Assembly: GCF_014203665.1 (NCBI RefSeq)
Contig: NZ_JACHJN010000005.1
Coordinates: 124,001 to 188,000 of the forward strand
Reading direction: 5' to 3'
Length of the DNA: 64,000 nucleotides
DNA from: Saccharothrix tamanrassetensis
Lineage (GTDB): Bacteria; Actinomycetota; Actinomycetes; Mycobacteriales; Pseudonocardiaceae
This document shows positions 52,242-64,000 of the stretch, in pieces. A model generated the notes under the pieces. That model did not search any database. It was not told where the DNA came from and worked only from the letters and a program-made list of their open reading frames with translations. Position 1 is the stretch's first letter, and every line of letters begins with the position of its first letter. A program made the position numbers and the translations under genes.

Positions 52242-52930
52242 GGGCGCTCCTGGTGGTGGCCCTGCTGGCGGTCGCGGCCTCGGGCTGCACCTCGTCGGGC
52301 GGCACGACGGGCACGCCGAAGGCCTCCCCGCCGGACGGCCCCTCGGTGCTGCTGATCCGCCCGGTGCTGACCGCGTCGCAGAGCACCGCACCCACCCCGC
52401 CCACCGCGTCCACCAGCGAGGCCGGTGGCCCGCCGCGCGCCGTCGAGCCGTCCACGGCCGAGCAGCAGCAGGCGATCGAAGCCGAGCGCAAGGTGCGACA
52501 GGACCCGGCACTCGCCGTGCCCGCCAACCAGGCGGCGGCGCTCTCCGCGTTCCGGTGCCCCGAGAACGACCCGCTGGCCGGACAGGACGACCCGGCCGAG
52601 CCACTGCTCACCTGCGACCACAAGACCGGCGAACGGCTCGTCCTCGGCCCGGCCGCCCTCGGCAACGACGACATCGAGAGCGCCGCCGCGCGTGCCGACG
52701 AGCACAGCGGGGGGTTCGTGGTCGAGGTCCGGTTCACCGAGGACGGCGGGAAGACCTGGGGAAAGCTCACCGCGGAGCTGGTGGGGCAGCGGGTCGCGCT
52801 GGTGCTCAACACGTCCGTGCTGTCCGCGCCCACCATCAACGAGGCGATCACCGGTGGTGCCACGGTGATCTCCGGGAAGTTCACCCGGTCCGAGGCGGAG
52901 GAACTGGCCGCCCGGCTGGGCTCGCGCTAG
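52238..52930 (+). CDS. Lipoprotein with a SecD P1-head-like domain
   Basis: The 230-residue product has a signal with lipobox ASGC (Cys at about residue 17), a Pro/Thr/Ser-rich spacer and a C-terminal domain. That domain reads GPAALGNDDIESAAARAD, GFVVEVRFTEDGGKTWGKLT, VALVLNTSVLSAPTINEAI and SGKFTRSEAEELAARL. The same order occurs in the periplasmic P1 head of SecD, but the six SecD membrane helices are absent. Role unknown; it may be a free-standing secretion-chaperone-like domain. Confidence 0.82.
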   Translation: MRALLVVALLAVAASGCTSSGGTTGTPKASPPDGPSVLLIRPVLTASQSTAPTPPTASTSEAGGPPRAVEPSTAEQQQAIEAERKVRQDPALAVPANQAAALSAFRCPENDPLAGQDDPAEPLLTCDHKTGERLVLGPAALGNDDIESAAARADEHSGGFVVEVRFTEDGGKTWGKLTAELVGQRVALVLNTSVLSAPTINEAITGGATVISGKFTRSEAEELAARLGSR

Positions 52931-52942
52931 CGCACGTCCCGG

Positions 52943-54448
52943 TCAGGGGTGGATGACCAGCCCCCGGCCACCGCCGCGCTTGGCCTGGTACATGGCTTTG
53001 TCGGCGCGTCGCAGCACGGACTGCGCGGTCTCCTCCGGGTCCGGGTCGGCGCACACCACGACGCCCACGCTGGCGCTGATCTCCTCGCCGAGCGAGTCCA
53101 GGATCCGGAACGCGACCTTCTCCGGCTCGTCCACGCCCTCCACCAGGACGCCGAACTCGTCGCCGCCGAGCCGGGCCACCACGTCGGTGTCGCGGACGCA
53201 CTCCCGCAGCCGGCGGGCGACCCGCTCCAGGACCGCGTCGCCGTGCGCGTGCCCGGAGACGTCGTTGACCGCCTTGAAGTCGTCCAGGTCCACGAACAGC
53301 AGGCCGAACGGCCTGCCCCCGTGGTGGGAGGCCATCGCCTCGTCCAGGCGCCGTTCGAACAGGGCCCGGTTCGCCAGGCCGGTCAGCGCGTCGTGCTGCG
53401 CCTGGTGCACCAGCCAGTGTTCGGACTCCCGCAGCATCGCGGCCAGCTTCGCGTTGTCCACAATGGTCGCGAGCTGGCGCAGGATGACGGCGACGAACAC
53501 GGTGAAGCCGCAGCCGATCTCCACCGCGTCCAGCGGTGCCAGGTCGCCGATCGCGGTCCGGCGCAGCACTAGGACGGTGCTCACCAGCAGCGGCACGTAC
53601 GGCATCAGCAGGTACGCCCACTGCCGGGAGCGGGCCGCGCGGGCGCCCGCGGTGTGCGGCGTGGACGGGACGAGCGCGGCCAGGGCGATCAGCACCGGGC
53701 CGATCACGAAGCCCGCGTTGGCCAGTGGCGGCACCTCGGGGGCCTGGACGCTCACCAGGTAGGCGAACGCGCTGTCGGACGCGGCCAGCCCCACCAGGCC
53801 CAGGCCGAGCAGCCGCAACTGGGGCCGCAGCACGACCTTCCGGTCCGCGCCGAGCACCACCACGATCACCAGCAGCACCAGGTCGGTCAGCGGGTAGGCG
53901 ATGGCGACCAGGAACGCGGCCGTGCTCGGGTTGCCCGCCTGCACCAGGCTGCCCAGCGACGTCGTCCAGGTGAGCAGGAACAGCGAGCCGACCACGATCA
54001 GGCCGTCCAGCAGCAGCACCAGGCGCGCGCTGCGGGAACGGCGGTCCAGCAGGGCGTCCGGGGTGTCCGACCGGCGGTGGCTGCCGATCACCAGCAGGGC
54101 CACGAACGCGAACGGCACGATGCTCAGGTACCCGGCGTCGGCGGGCGACGGCGAGGGCACCGCGCGTTGTTCGACCAGCTGGTACCAGGTCCACAGGCTC
54201 TGCCCGACCGACCAGCCGAACATGCCCAGGCCCATCACGATCCGCCACACCCGGTCCGGACCCTGCCGTCGGCGCGCCGTCCACCAGCAGGAACCCGTCG
54301 CGAACAGACCGGTGGCGAGCTGCGCGAGGTCGTCCAACGCCACCGCGGCGGCACCGGTGACCAGGTCGAAGCCGGCGGCGACCGAGGCGGCGGTGGCGAT
54401 CGCGAGCGCCAGCGCCGCCGTGATCCCGAACCGCCTCGTCCCGAGCAC
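52943..54448 (-). CDS. Membrane-bound diguanylate cyclase (GGDEF)
   Basis: This protein of about 501 residues has nine to ten hydrophobic segments in the first ~320 residues and a complete GGDEF domain. The domain has HDALTGLANRALFERRL, FVDLDDFKAVND, the active-site motif LGGDEFGVL and, five residues before it, the RDTD inhibitory site. It should make cyclic di-GMP with product inhibition. GTG starts at 54448 and 54478 are both possible. It is divergent from the marR gene. Confidence 0.88.
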   Translation of the reverse strand: MLGTRRFGITAALALAIATAASVAAGFDLVTGAAAVALDDLAQLATGLFATGSCWWTARRRQGPDRVWRIVMGLGMFGWSVGQSLWTWYQLVEQRAVPSPSPADAGYLSIVPFAFVALLVIGSHRRSDTPDALLDRRSRSARLVLLLDGLIVVGSLFLLTWTTSLGSLVQAGNPSTAAFLVAIAYPLTDLVLLVIVVVLGADRKVVLRPQLRLLGLGLVGLAASDSAFAYLVSVQAPEVPPLANAGFVIGPVLIALAALVPSTPHTAGARAARSRQWAYLLMPYVPLLVSTVLVLRRTAIGDLAPLDAVEIGCGFTVFVAVILRQLATIVDNAKLAAMLRESEHWLVHQAQHDALTGLANRALFERRLDEAMASHHGGRPFGLLFVDLDDFKAVNDVSGHAHGDAVLERVARRLRECVRDTDVVARLGGDEFGVLVEGVDEPEKVAFRILDSLGEEISASVGVVVCADPDPEETAQSVLRRADKAMYQAKRGGGRGLVIHP

Positions 54449-54507
54449 GCCGGTAAGTGTGCCCCATTCGCGTTCCACGGACCGGCCGGCCCTGGGAGGA
54501 TGCGCAG

Positions 54508-55026
54508 GTGGCAGAGCAGGAGGTTCCCGTCGCGGACGACGTGGTGACGGAGCAGGGTTACGAGCGGTTCGCGAGGCACCGCATCGCGGAGTCCGGCGGT
54601 GACGCGGAGGCGTTCGGCCTCTCGTACAACGTGCTGCACCTGGCGTACATGATGATCACCGACTACGAGGCGCTGGTGCACCGCGAGCAGGGGTGGACCA
54701 TGCCGGGGTTCCGGCTGATGTTCAAGCTGTGGATCCTGGGGCCGACCCAGCCGGCGCGGCTGGCCGACCTGTCGGGCACCACCCGGTCGGCGATGTCGAA
54801 CCTGATCAACACGCTGGAGCGGGCCGGGCTGGTCGAGCGGACCCGCGACGACCAGGACCGGCGGGTGGTGTTCGTGGCGCTGACCGACGAGGGGCGGCAG
54901 TCGGTGTCCCGGGTGTTCCCGCGCCAGAACGCGCGCGAGGCGCGGTGGTTCGAGGTGCTGGACCCGGCGGAGTGCACCCAGATGGTGGAGTTGATCCGCC
55001 GCGTGGTCGCGGCGCGTCCCGACTGA
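54508..55026 (+). CDS. MarR-family transcriptional regulator
   Basis: This 172-residue MarR protein has the winged helix in QPARLADLSGTTRSAMSNLI, then NTLERAGLVERTRDDQDRRVV and the wing VFVALTDEGRQSV. A GTG start follows GGAGGA with 7-8 bp spacing. The gene shares a short (about 60 bp) divergent region with the diguanylate cyclase gene and may regulate it. Confidence 0.92.
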   Translation: MAEQEVPVADDVVTEQGYERFARHRIAESGGDAEAFGLSYNVLHLAYMMITDYEALVHREQGWTMPGFRLMFKLWILGPTQPARLADLSGTTRSAMSNLINTLERAGLVERTRDDQDRRVVFVALTDEGRQSVSRVFPRQNAREARWFEVLDPAECTQMVELIRRVVAARPD

Positions 55027-55594
55027 GCGTCCGTTCGGGGGAGAGCGGGTCCGTCGGCCACGTTCCGCAGCGTGATCGGCGGTCACCGCAGATCTTCGAC
55101 GGGGGGACACGGGGAGGCGTGTGCTCCCGTGCCGCGGTGCGCCCGGGACGTGGATGCTTCGGGGTGCCGGGTGCGGCGCGGAGCGCGCGGATGGTGTAAT
55201 CGAGCCGGCGGTGGCGGTGGCCACCCGGGAATGAGCGCCGCGAACCCGGGGTGACGGGTGTTCCGCGTGGGCTACGACGGTCGCGACCGTTCGCACCCGA
55301 TCTGCTCCGGCGCTCGGTCGTCAGTCGCCCGAACGATTCCGGTGCTTTTTCGTGCGTGCCACGATCCAGTGCGCGCGGACCGGTTCCAACCGGTTGGACA
55401 GTATTACCGGAAACTGTGGTTGAAAACCGGAGCACTTTTCCGAGATGTGGTCATCCGACCTTGTCGGAAAATTCCGCCAGACCGGGTGGAACGTTTGAAA
55501 AATCCTCGCCACCCAGTTGGCGGAACGGGCCCGAAGTATTCTGCGCTACATTTCCACCGCGCCGCCGCGTCACCACGCAGCAGAAAGGCCTCCC
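55027..55594. other. Intergenic region upstream of the DUF4360 pair
   Basis: Nothing coding is supported. From 55330 to 55520 the DNA is less GC-rich and has the palindromic CCGGTTCCAACCGGTTGG (55379-55396), probably a promoter/operator area for the secreted-protein genes downstream. Confidence 0.5.
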
Positions 55595-56212
55595 ATGCTG
55601 ACCACTTTGGCAGCGGCCGCCCTCGCCATGTCGTCGTTAGTGCCCACCGGGGGCGTGGCGGAGCTGAGCCCACCGGACTACGTGCGGGTGGACGTGCTCA
55701 CCGTCAACGGCTCCGGTTGCCCGGCGGGCACGGCCGCCGTCGCCCCCTCGGAGGACCGCACCACGTTCACCGTGACCTACAGCCAGTTCCTCGCCCAGGC
55801 GGGCGCGGGATCCGAACCGACCGACTTCCGGAAGAACTGCCAGCTGACCCTCCAGCTCAGCTACCCGCAGGGCTTCACGTTCGGCATCACGCAGGCCGAC
55901 TACCGGGGGTTCGCGCACCTCCAGGCCGGTGCCACCGGACTGGAGCAGGGCAATTACTACTTCTCCGGCATGTCGCCCACCGCGCGCAAGCCGCACACCT
56001 ACCACGGCCCGCTCAGCGACAACTGGCAGGCCACCGACAGCACGCAGTGGGACGCCATCGTGTACGCCCCGTGCGGGGAGCGCCGGCTGTTCAACGTGAA
56101 CACCGAACTGCGCGTCACGGCGGGTAGCTCGCGGGGCAACAGCTTCATGGTGATGGATTCCACCGACAGCAACGTGAGCACCCGCTACCACTTCTCCTGG
56201 AAGCGTTGCTGA
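55595..56212 (+). CDS. Secreted DUF4360 protein, copy 1
   Basis: This 205-residue protein has a short hydrophobic N-terminus (MLTTLAAAALAMSSLVP) serving as a secretion signal. The body is DUF4360: VNGSGCPAGTAAVAPSED, FRKNCQLTLQL, ITQADYRGFAHL, APCGERRLFNVNTELRV and the end FSWKRC. Four cysteines are shared with copy 2, suggesting two disulfides. Function unknown; members are small secreted beta-rich proteins. Confidence 0.88.
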   Translation: MLTTLAAAALAMSSLVPTGGVAELSPPDYVRVDVLTVNGSGCPAGTAAVAPSEDRTTFTVTYSQFLAQAGAGSEPTDFRKNCQLTLQLSYPQGFTFGITQADYRGFAHLQAGATGLEQGNYYFSGMSPTARKPHTYHGPLSDNWQATDSTQWDAIVYAPCGERRLFNVNTELRVTAGSSRGNSFMVMDSTDSNVSTRYHFSWKRC

Positions 56213-56291
56213 CAATTTTCTGACAGCCGCCGCCGCAGGCTCCGGATTAATTCTGCCGCCGCCGCGCCGAAACTAGTCGGAAGGTGCTTCC

Positions 56292-56927
56292 ATGCTGAAC
56301 TTCGCGGCCGCGGCCGCATTGGCGACGTCGGTGATCATCTTTCCTCCGGGCGGGGCACCGGGCACAGTGCCACCGCCCGACCACATCACCATCGACGTGG
56401 TGACGGTCAACGGTTCGGGCTGCCCGGCGGGCACCGCCGCCGTGGCGGTCTCGCCGGACAACAAGGCGTTCACCGTCACGTACAGCGATTTCCTGGCACA
56501 GGTCGGGGTCGGTGCTTCGCCCACCGACTTCCGGAAGAACTGCCAGCTGAACCTGAGAGTCAACGTGCCGCAGGGCTTCACCTACGGCATCGCGCAGGCC
56601 GACTACCGCGGGTTCGCCCACCTGGAACGCGGTGCCTCCGGGGTCGAGCGGGCCAACTACTACTTCCAGGGGATGTCGCCGACGGCCTACAAGACCCACA
56701 CCTTCAACGGTGCGCTCAGCGACGACTGGCAGGCGACCGACACCACCGAGATCGCCGCCATCGTCTACCACCCGTGCGGTGAGCGCCGGAACTTCAACAT
56801 CAACACCGAGCTCCGGGTGAACGTCGGAACGTCCAACCCGAACACCACGACGAGCTTCATGTCGATGGACTCCACGGACGGCAGCTTCGACACGCTCTAC
56901 CACTTCGCCTGGAAGGTCTGCCGCTAG
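56292..56927 (+). CDS. Secreted DUF4360 protein, copy 2
   Basis: This 211-residue tandem paralogue has the same motifs (VNGSGCPAGTAAVAVSPD, FRKNCQLNLRV, IAQADYRGFAHL, HPCGERRNFNINTELRV, end FAWKVC). The N-terminal hydrophobic segment is weaker (LNFAAAAALATSVIIFPPGG). It follows copy 1 by 79 bp on the same strand and likely arose by tandem duplication. Confidence 0.88.
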   Translation: MLNFAAAAALATSVIIFPPGGAPGTVPPPDHITIDVVTVNGSGCPAGTAAVAVSPDNKAFTVTYSDFLAQVGVGASPTDFRKNCQLNLRVNVPQGFTYGIAQADYRGFAHLERGASGVERANYYFQGMSPTAYKTHTFNGALSDDWQATDTTEIAAIVYHPCGERRNFNINTELRVNVGTSNPNTTTSFMSMDSTDGSFDTLYHFAWKVCR

Positions 56928-57079
56928 TCGCGTCGGGCCGGGCAGGCGCGCGGCTGCCCGGCCCGCCTCCCACGTCCGAGTGATTTCCGGGTGTCCGGTC
57001 CGGCCGATTCGATCATCGGACCGCACGCTGGTGGGGGCGCCGTTCACGGGCGCGGTGCCGGACGAGGGGTGGAGCACGG

Positions 57080-57901
57080 ATGGGTACTTCCCCGGACCGG
57101 GTCGGCCGGGGGCGTCGCGCGGCGCACCGGGAGCCGCGCCGCGCGCCCGTGCGGCGCACCGGCCCGCCTCCCCGGCGGGGCAGGCGGCTCCTGACGCCGC
57201 TGCGGGTCCTGCTGTGCGTGCTGACCGCGCTGGTCGTGACGGCGGTGGTGAAGCTGGTGCAGCCGACCACGACCCCGCCGGCGACGGCGGGCCTGGCGCT
57301 CGCGCTGGGCGCGCTGCCGCTGGTCGTGGACCTGCTGCGGGAACTGCCGGAGGTGCGGGCGCGCGGCACCGGGCCGGGTCCGCTGGTGGGTGCGGCGCTC
57401 GTGCTGCTCGTGCTCGGTGGCGGGGTGGCGTACGGGATCGCGGCCCTCGTCGACCGGATCACCGCGCACGAGTCCGTGCTCGCCGAACGGCTGGCCACCC
57501 TGGCGTCGGGCGAGGTGGGTCCGCTGACCGCGACCGTGGAGCAGGTGGCCGTGACGGAGAACTTCACCAAGGTCACCGTCGCCGCGGTGAACCGGAGTTC
57601 GCTGGCGGCGAAGGTCAGCGTGGTGGACTCGTGCCGGCTGATCCGCGCGGACGGCACGGAACTGCGGCTCAACGGCTTGTTCGAGGTCGTGCGGGAGCGG
57701 TTCTTCCTGGACGTGCCCGGCGGTGGTGCGGTGGTGCGGGCGACGTTGTCGTTCCCCGGGACGCTGCCCGACGGGGAGACGACCGCGACGCTCGGGTGCG
57801 GGTCGGTGTCGTGGAACGGCGACGACCCGGCGTGGCGCGGCCGCGACTTCGTCGGTCGTTCGCTGCGGGTGCCGGACCTGCGGCTGACCGCCGTGCGCTG
57901 A
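57080..57901 (+). CDS. Hypothetical membrane protein with extracytoplasmic beta domain
   Basis: The 273-residue product has an Arg/Pro-rich cytoplasmic start (about 40 residues) and three hydrophobic segments (VLLCVLTALVVTAVVKLV, GLALALGALPLVVDLL, LVGAALVLLVLGGGVAYGI). The outer domain of about 150 residues has VEQVAVTENFTKVTVAAVN and two Cys (DSCRLI, LGCGSV). No family was recognised. It is convergent with gltD. Confidence 0.65.
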   Translation: MGTSPDRVGRGRRAAHREPRRAPVRRTGPPPRRGRRLLTPLRVLLCVLTALVVTAVVKLVQPTTTPPATAGLALALGALPLVVDLLRELPEVRARGTGPGPLVGAALVLLVLGGGVAYGIAALVDRITAHESVLAERLATLASGEVGPLTATVEQVAVTENFTKVTVAAVNRSSLAAKVSVVDSCRLIRADGTELRLNGLFEVVRERFFLDVPGGGAVVRATLSFPGTLPDGETTATLGCGSVSWNGDDPAWRGRDFVGRSLRVPDLRLTAVR

Positions 57902-57966
57902 GCGTGCGTGGAGAAGCCCCCGGCGGGTGGACGACGCTGTCCGCCCACCGAGGGCCGGTCCGGGGT

Positions 57967-58008
57967 ACCCCGCGGCGGGCGGACAGCCCTGGCCGTCCGC
58001 CGCGGGGT
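57967..58008. terminator. Hairpin between the membrane-protein gene and gltD
   Basis: Perfect 12-bp arms ACCCCGCGGCGG (57967-57978) and its complement (57997-58008) lie between convergent genes. A weaker inverted repeat around 57915-57950 precedes it. Confidence 0.65.
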
Positions 58009-58013
58009 CGTCT

Positions 58014-59457
58014 CTACGCGATCGGCCGGTCCGTCGGCTCGATCGGCCGGGGCAGCACGTCGCGGCCCGTCAGGTAGGCGTCCACGCCGGCCGCCGCCGA
58101 CCGGCCCTCCGCGATCGCCCACACGATCAGCGACTGGCCGCGGCCCATGTCGCCGGCCACGAACACGCCGTCCACGGAGGTCGCGAAGGACTGGTCGCGG
58201 GCCACGTTGCCGCGCGCGTCCAGCTCGACGCCCAGCTCCTGCACCAGCCCGGCCTTCTCCGGCCCGACGAAGCCCATGGCCAGCGTCACCAGCTGCGCCG
58301 GGATCTCCCGCTCGGTGCCCGGCACCGGCTCGAACCGGCCGCCCGAAGCCGCCACCTCCACCAGCTTCAGCGCCCGCACCGCGCCGTCGGAGTCGCCGAG
58401 GAACTCCACCGTGGACACCGCGTAGAGCCGTTCGCCGCCCTCCTCGTGCGCCGAGGTGACCCGGTACAGCATCGGGTACGTCGGCCACGGGTGGACCTCG
58501 GCGCGCCGCTCCGGCGGCCGGGGCATGATCTCCAGCTGGGTCACCGACAGCGCGCCCTGGCGGTGCGCGGTGCCGACGCAGTCGGCGCCGGTGTCACCGC
58601 CGCCGATCACCACGACGTGCTTGCCCTCGGCGCTGATCGGGGGCGCGTCCAGTTCGCCGCGCGCCACCCGGTTCGCCCACGGCAGGTACTCCATCGCCTG
58701 GTGCACGCCGGACAGCTCGCGGCCGGGCACGGGCAGGTCCCGCCACGCCGTCGCGCCGCCCGCCAGCACGACCGCGTCGTAGGACGCCCGCAGTTCCGCC
58801 ACCGTGACGTCCACGCCGACGTCCACGCCGGTCCGGAACTCGGTGCCCTCGGCCCGCATCTGGTCCAGCCGGCGGTCCAGCCGCCACTTCTCCATCTTGA
58901 ACTCGGGGATGCCGTAGCGGAGCAGCCCGCCGATCGCGTCCGCCCGCTCCAGCACCACCACGTCGTGCCCGGCCCGGGTCAGCTGCTGCGCGGCGGCCAG
59001 TCCCGCGGGCCCCGAACCCACCACGGCGACGCGCTTGCCGGTGCGGGTGCGGGGCTCCTGGGGCGTGACCCAGCCCTCGTCCCAGGCGCGGTCGATGATC
59101 GAGATCTCGACCCGCTTGATGGTGACCGGATCGCCGTTGATCCCCACCACGCAAGCCGCCTCGCACGGTGCTGGGCACAGCGTCCCGGTGAACTCCGGGA
59201 AGTTGTTCGTGGCGTGCAGGCGTTCCGACGCGTCGCGCCAGTCCTGCTTCCACACCAGGTTGTTCCACTCCGGGATCAGGTTGCCCAGCGGGCAGCCCTG
59301 GTGGCAGAACGGGATGCCGCAGTCCATGCAGCGCCCGGCCTGCTTCTCCAGCCGGGGCCGCTCGAACTCCTCGTACACCTCGCGCCAGTCGCGCAGGCGC
59401 AGGAACACCGGACGGCTGCGGGGGGTCTCCCGCCCGGTGGTCAGAAAGCCCCTCGGG

Positions 59458-59465
<8 letters not shown>
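58014..59465 (-). CDS. gltD: Glutamate synthase (NADPH) small subunit
   Basis: This 483-residue flavoprotein feeds electrons to GltB. The N-terminal cysteine-rich part binds two [4Fe-4S] clusters ([17 protein letters not shown] and CPAPCEAAC), then the FAD motif [15 protein letters not shown] and the NADPH motif [13 protein letters not shown]. The end [23 protein letters not shown] is typical. The start overlaps the gltB stop by 8 bp, so the two subunits are co-translated. Confidence 0.96.
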
Positions 59466-63939
<4,474 letters not shown>

Positions 63940-63964
63940 GACGGGCCCTCCCGTGGCATCGCCC

Positions 63965-63978
63965 GAAGAAGCTTCTTC
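63965..63978. promoter_or_regulatory. Palindrome upstream of gltB
   Basis: GAAGAAGCTTCTTC is a perfect 14-bp palindrome, extended by GCCC on one side and GGGC one base further on the other. It lies 26-39 bp before the gltB start, so it could be an operator or part of a leader hairpin. The regulator is unknown. Confidence 0.5.
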
Positions 63979-64000
63979 TGGGCAAACGGAGACGGCCGGA

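Overview
The window is high-GC DNA (roughly 70-75%) with actinomycete gene styles: GTG starts, ATGA overlaps, a DUF397 gene beside an XRE regulator, a DUF742 gene, IdeR-type iron boxes, HelD-like proteins and Family 2B encapsulins. It most likely comes from a filamentous actinomycete of the Pseudonocardiaceae/Saccharothrix-Lentzea type. No rRNA, tRNA or CRISPR array was seen.

Layout. 1-3.4 kb: an XRE/DUF397 pair, then a minus-strand block of anti-sigma/phosphorelay genes (STAS, receiver, PAS kinase, RsbW-like ATPase, LuxR regulator). 3.4-8.1 kb: a decayed transporter remnant, then a tightly overlapped protocatechuate operon pcaHGBDC. 8.7-11.2 kb: SDR, MOSC, a small protein and an MBL-fold hydrolase. 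11.6-15.4 kb: the remains of an iron/siderophore locus (three iron boxes, ornithine/lysine N-hydroxylase, MbtH, a deleted FecCD permease, an ABC ATPase). 15.5-19.9 kb: HelD-like protein, LLM oxidoreductase, GNAT, TetR. 19.9-23.0 kb: an RsbU-like PP2C / CHASE3-type kinase / receiver operon. 23.1-27.2 kb: PlsC, a YeiH-family transporter with a 39-aa partner, DUF1232, a GT2 glycosyltransferase. 27.3-32.7 kb: an ECF sigma/zinc anti-sigma pair divergent from a membrane redox operon (lipoprotein, DUF4142, di-haem ferric-reductase-like protein fused to ferredoxin, FAD reductase).

32.8-34.5 kb is a repeat-rich patch. An IS630 element (exact TA target duplication, 22-bp terminal repeats) sits inside the left arm of a long palindromic element, and a second member of the same palindrome family lies 0.3 kb away. 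35.3-38.25 kb holds a broken ABC exporter (ATPase with a frameshift and a nonsense codon; permease cut off). The cut falls at the distal edge of a minus-strand isoprenoid/nanocompartment operon (38.26-46.03 kb): two tandem Family 2B encapsulin shells, a polyprenyl diphosphate synthase, ispH, dxs and ispG. This is the most interesting system here, because it couples candidate protein nanocompartments to three MEP-pathway enzymes and a prenyl chain synthase.

46.9-49.6 kb: a 19-bp rifamycin-associated element, a strongly deleted glycosyltransferase gene (rgt-like) and a HelR/HelD RNA-polymerase-protection gene, which looks like a partly decayed rifamycin-response locus. 49.8-57.9 kb: thioesterase/alcohol dehydrogenase, a Tat-exported cyclase-family protein, a SecD-P1-like lipoprotein, a membrane diguanylate cyclase, MarR, two tandem DUF4360 secreted proteins and a membrane protein. 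58.0-63.9 kb: gltBD (glutamate synthase), with a palindrome just upstream of gltB.
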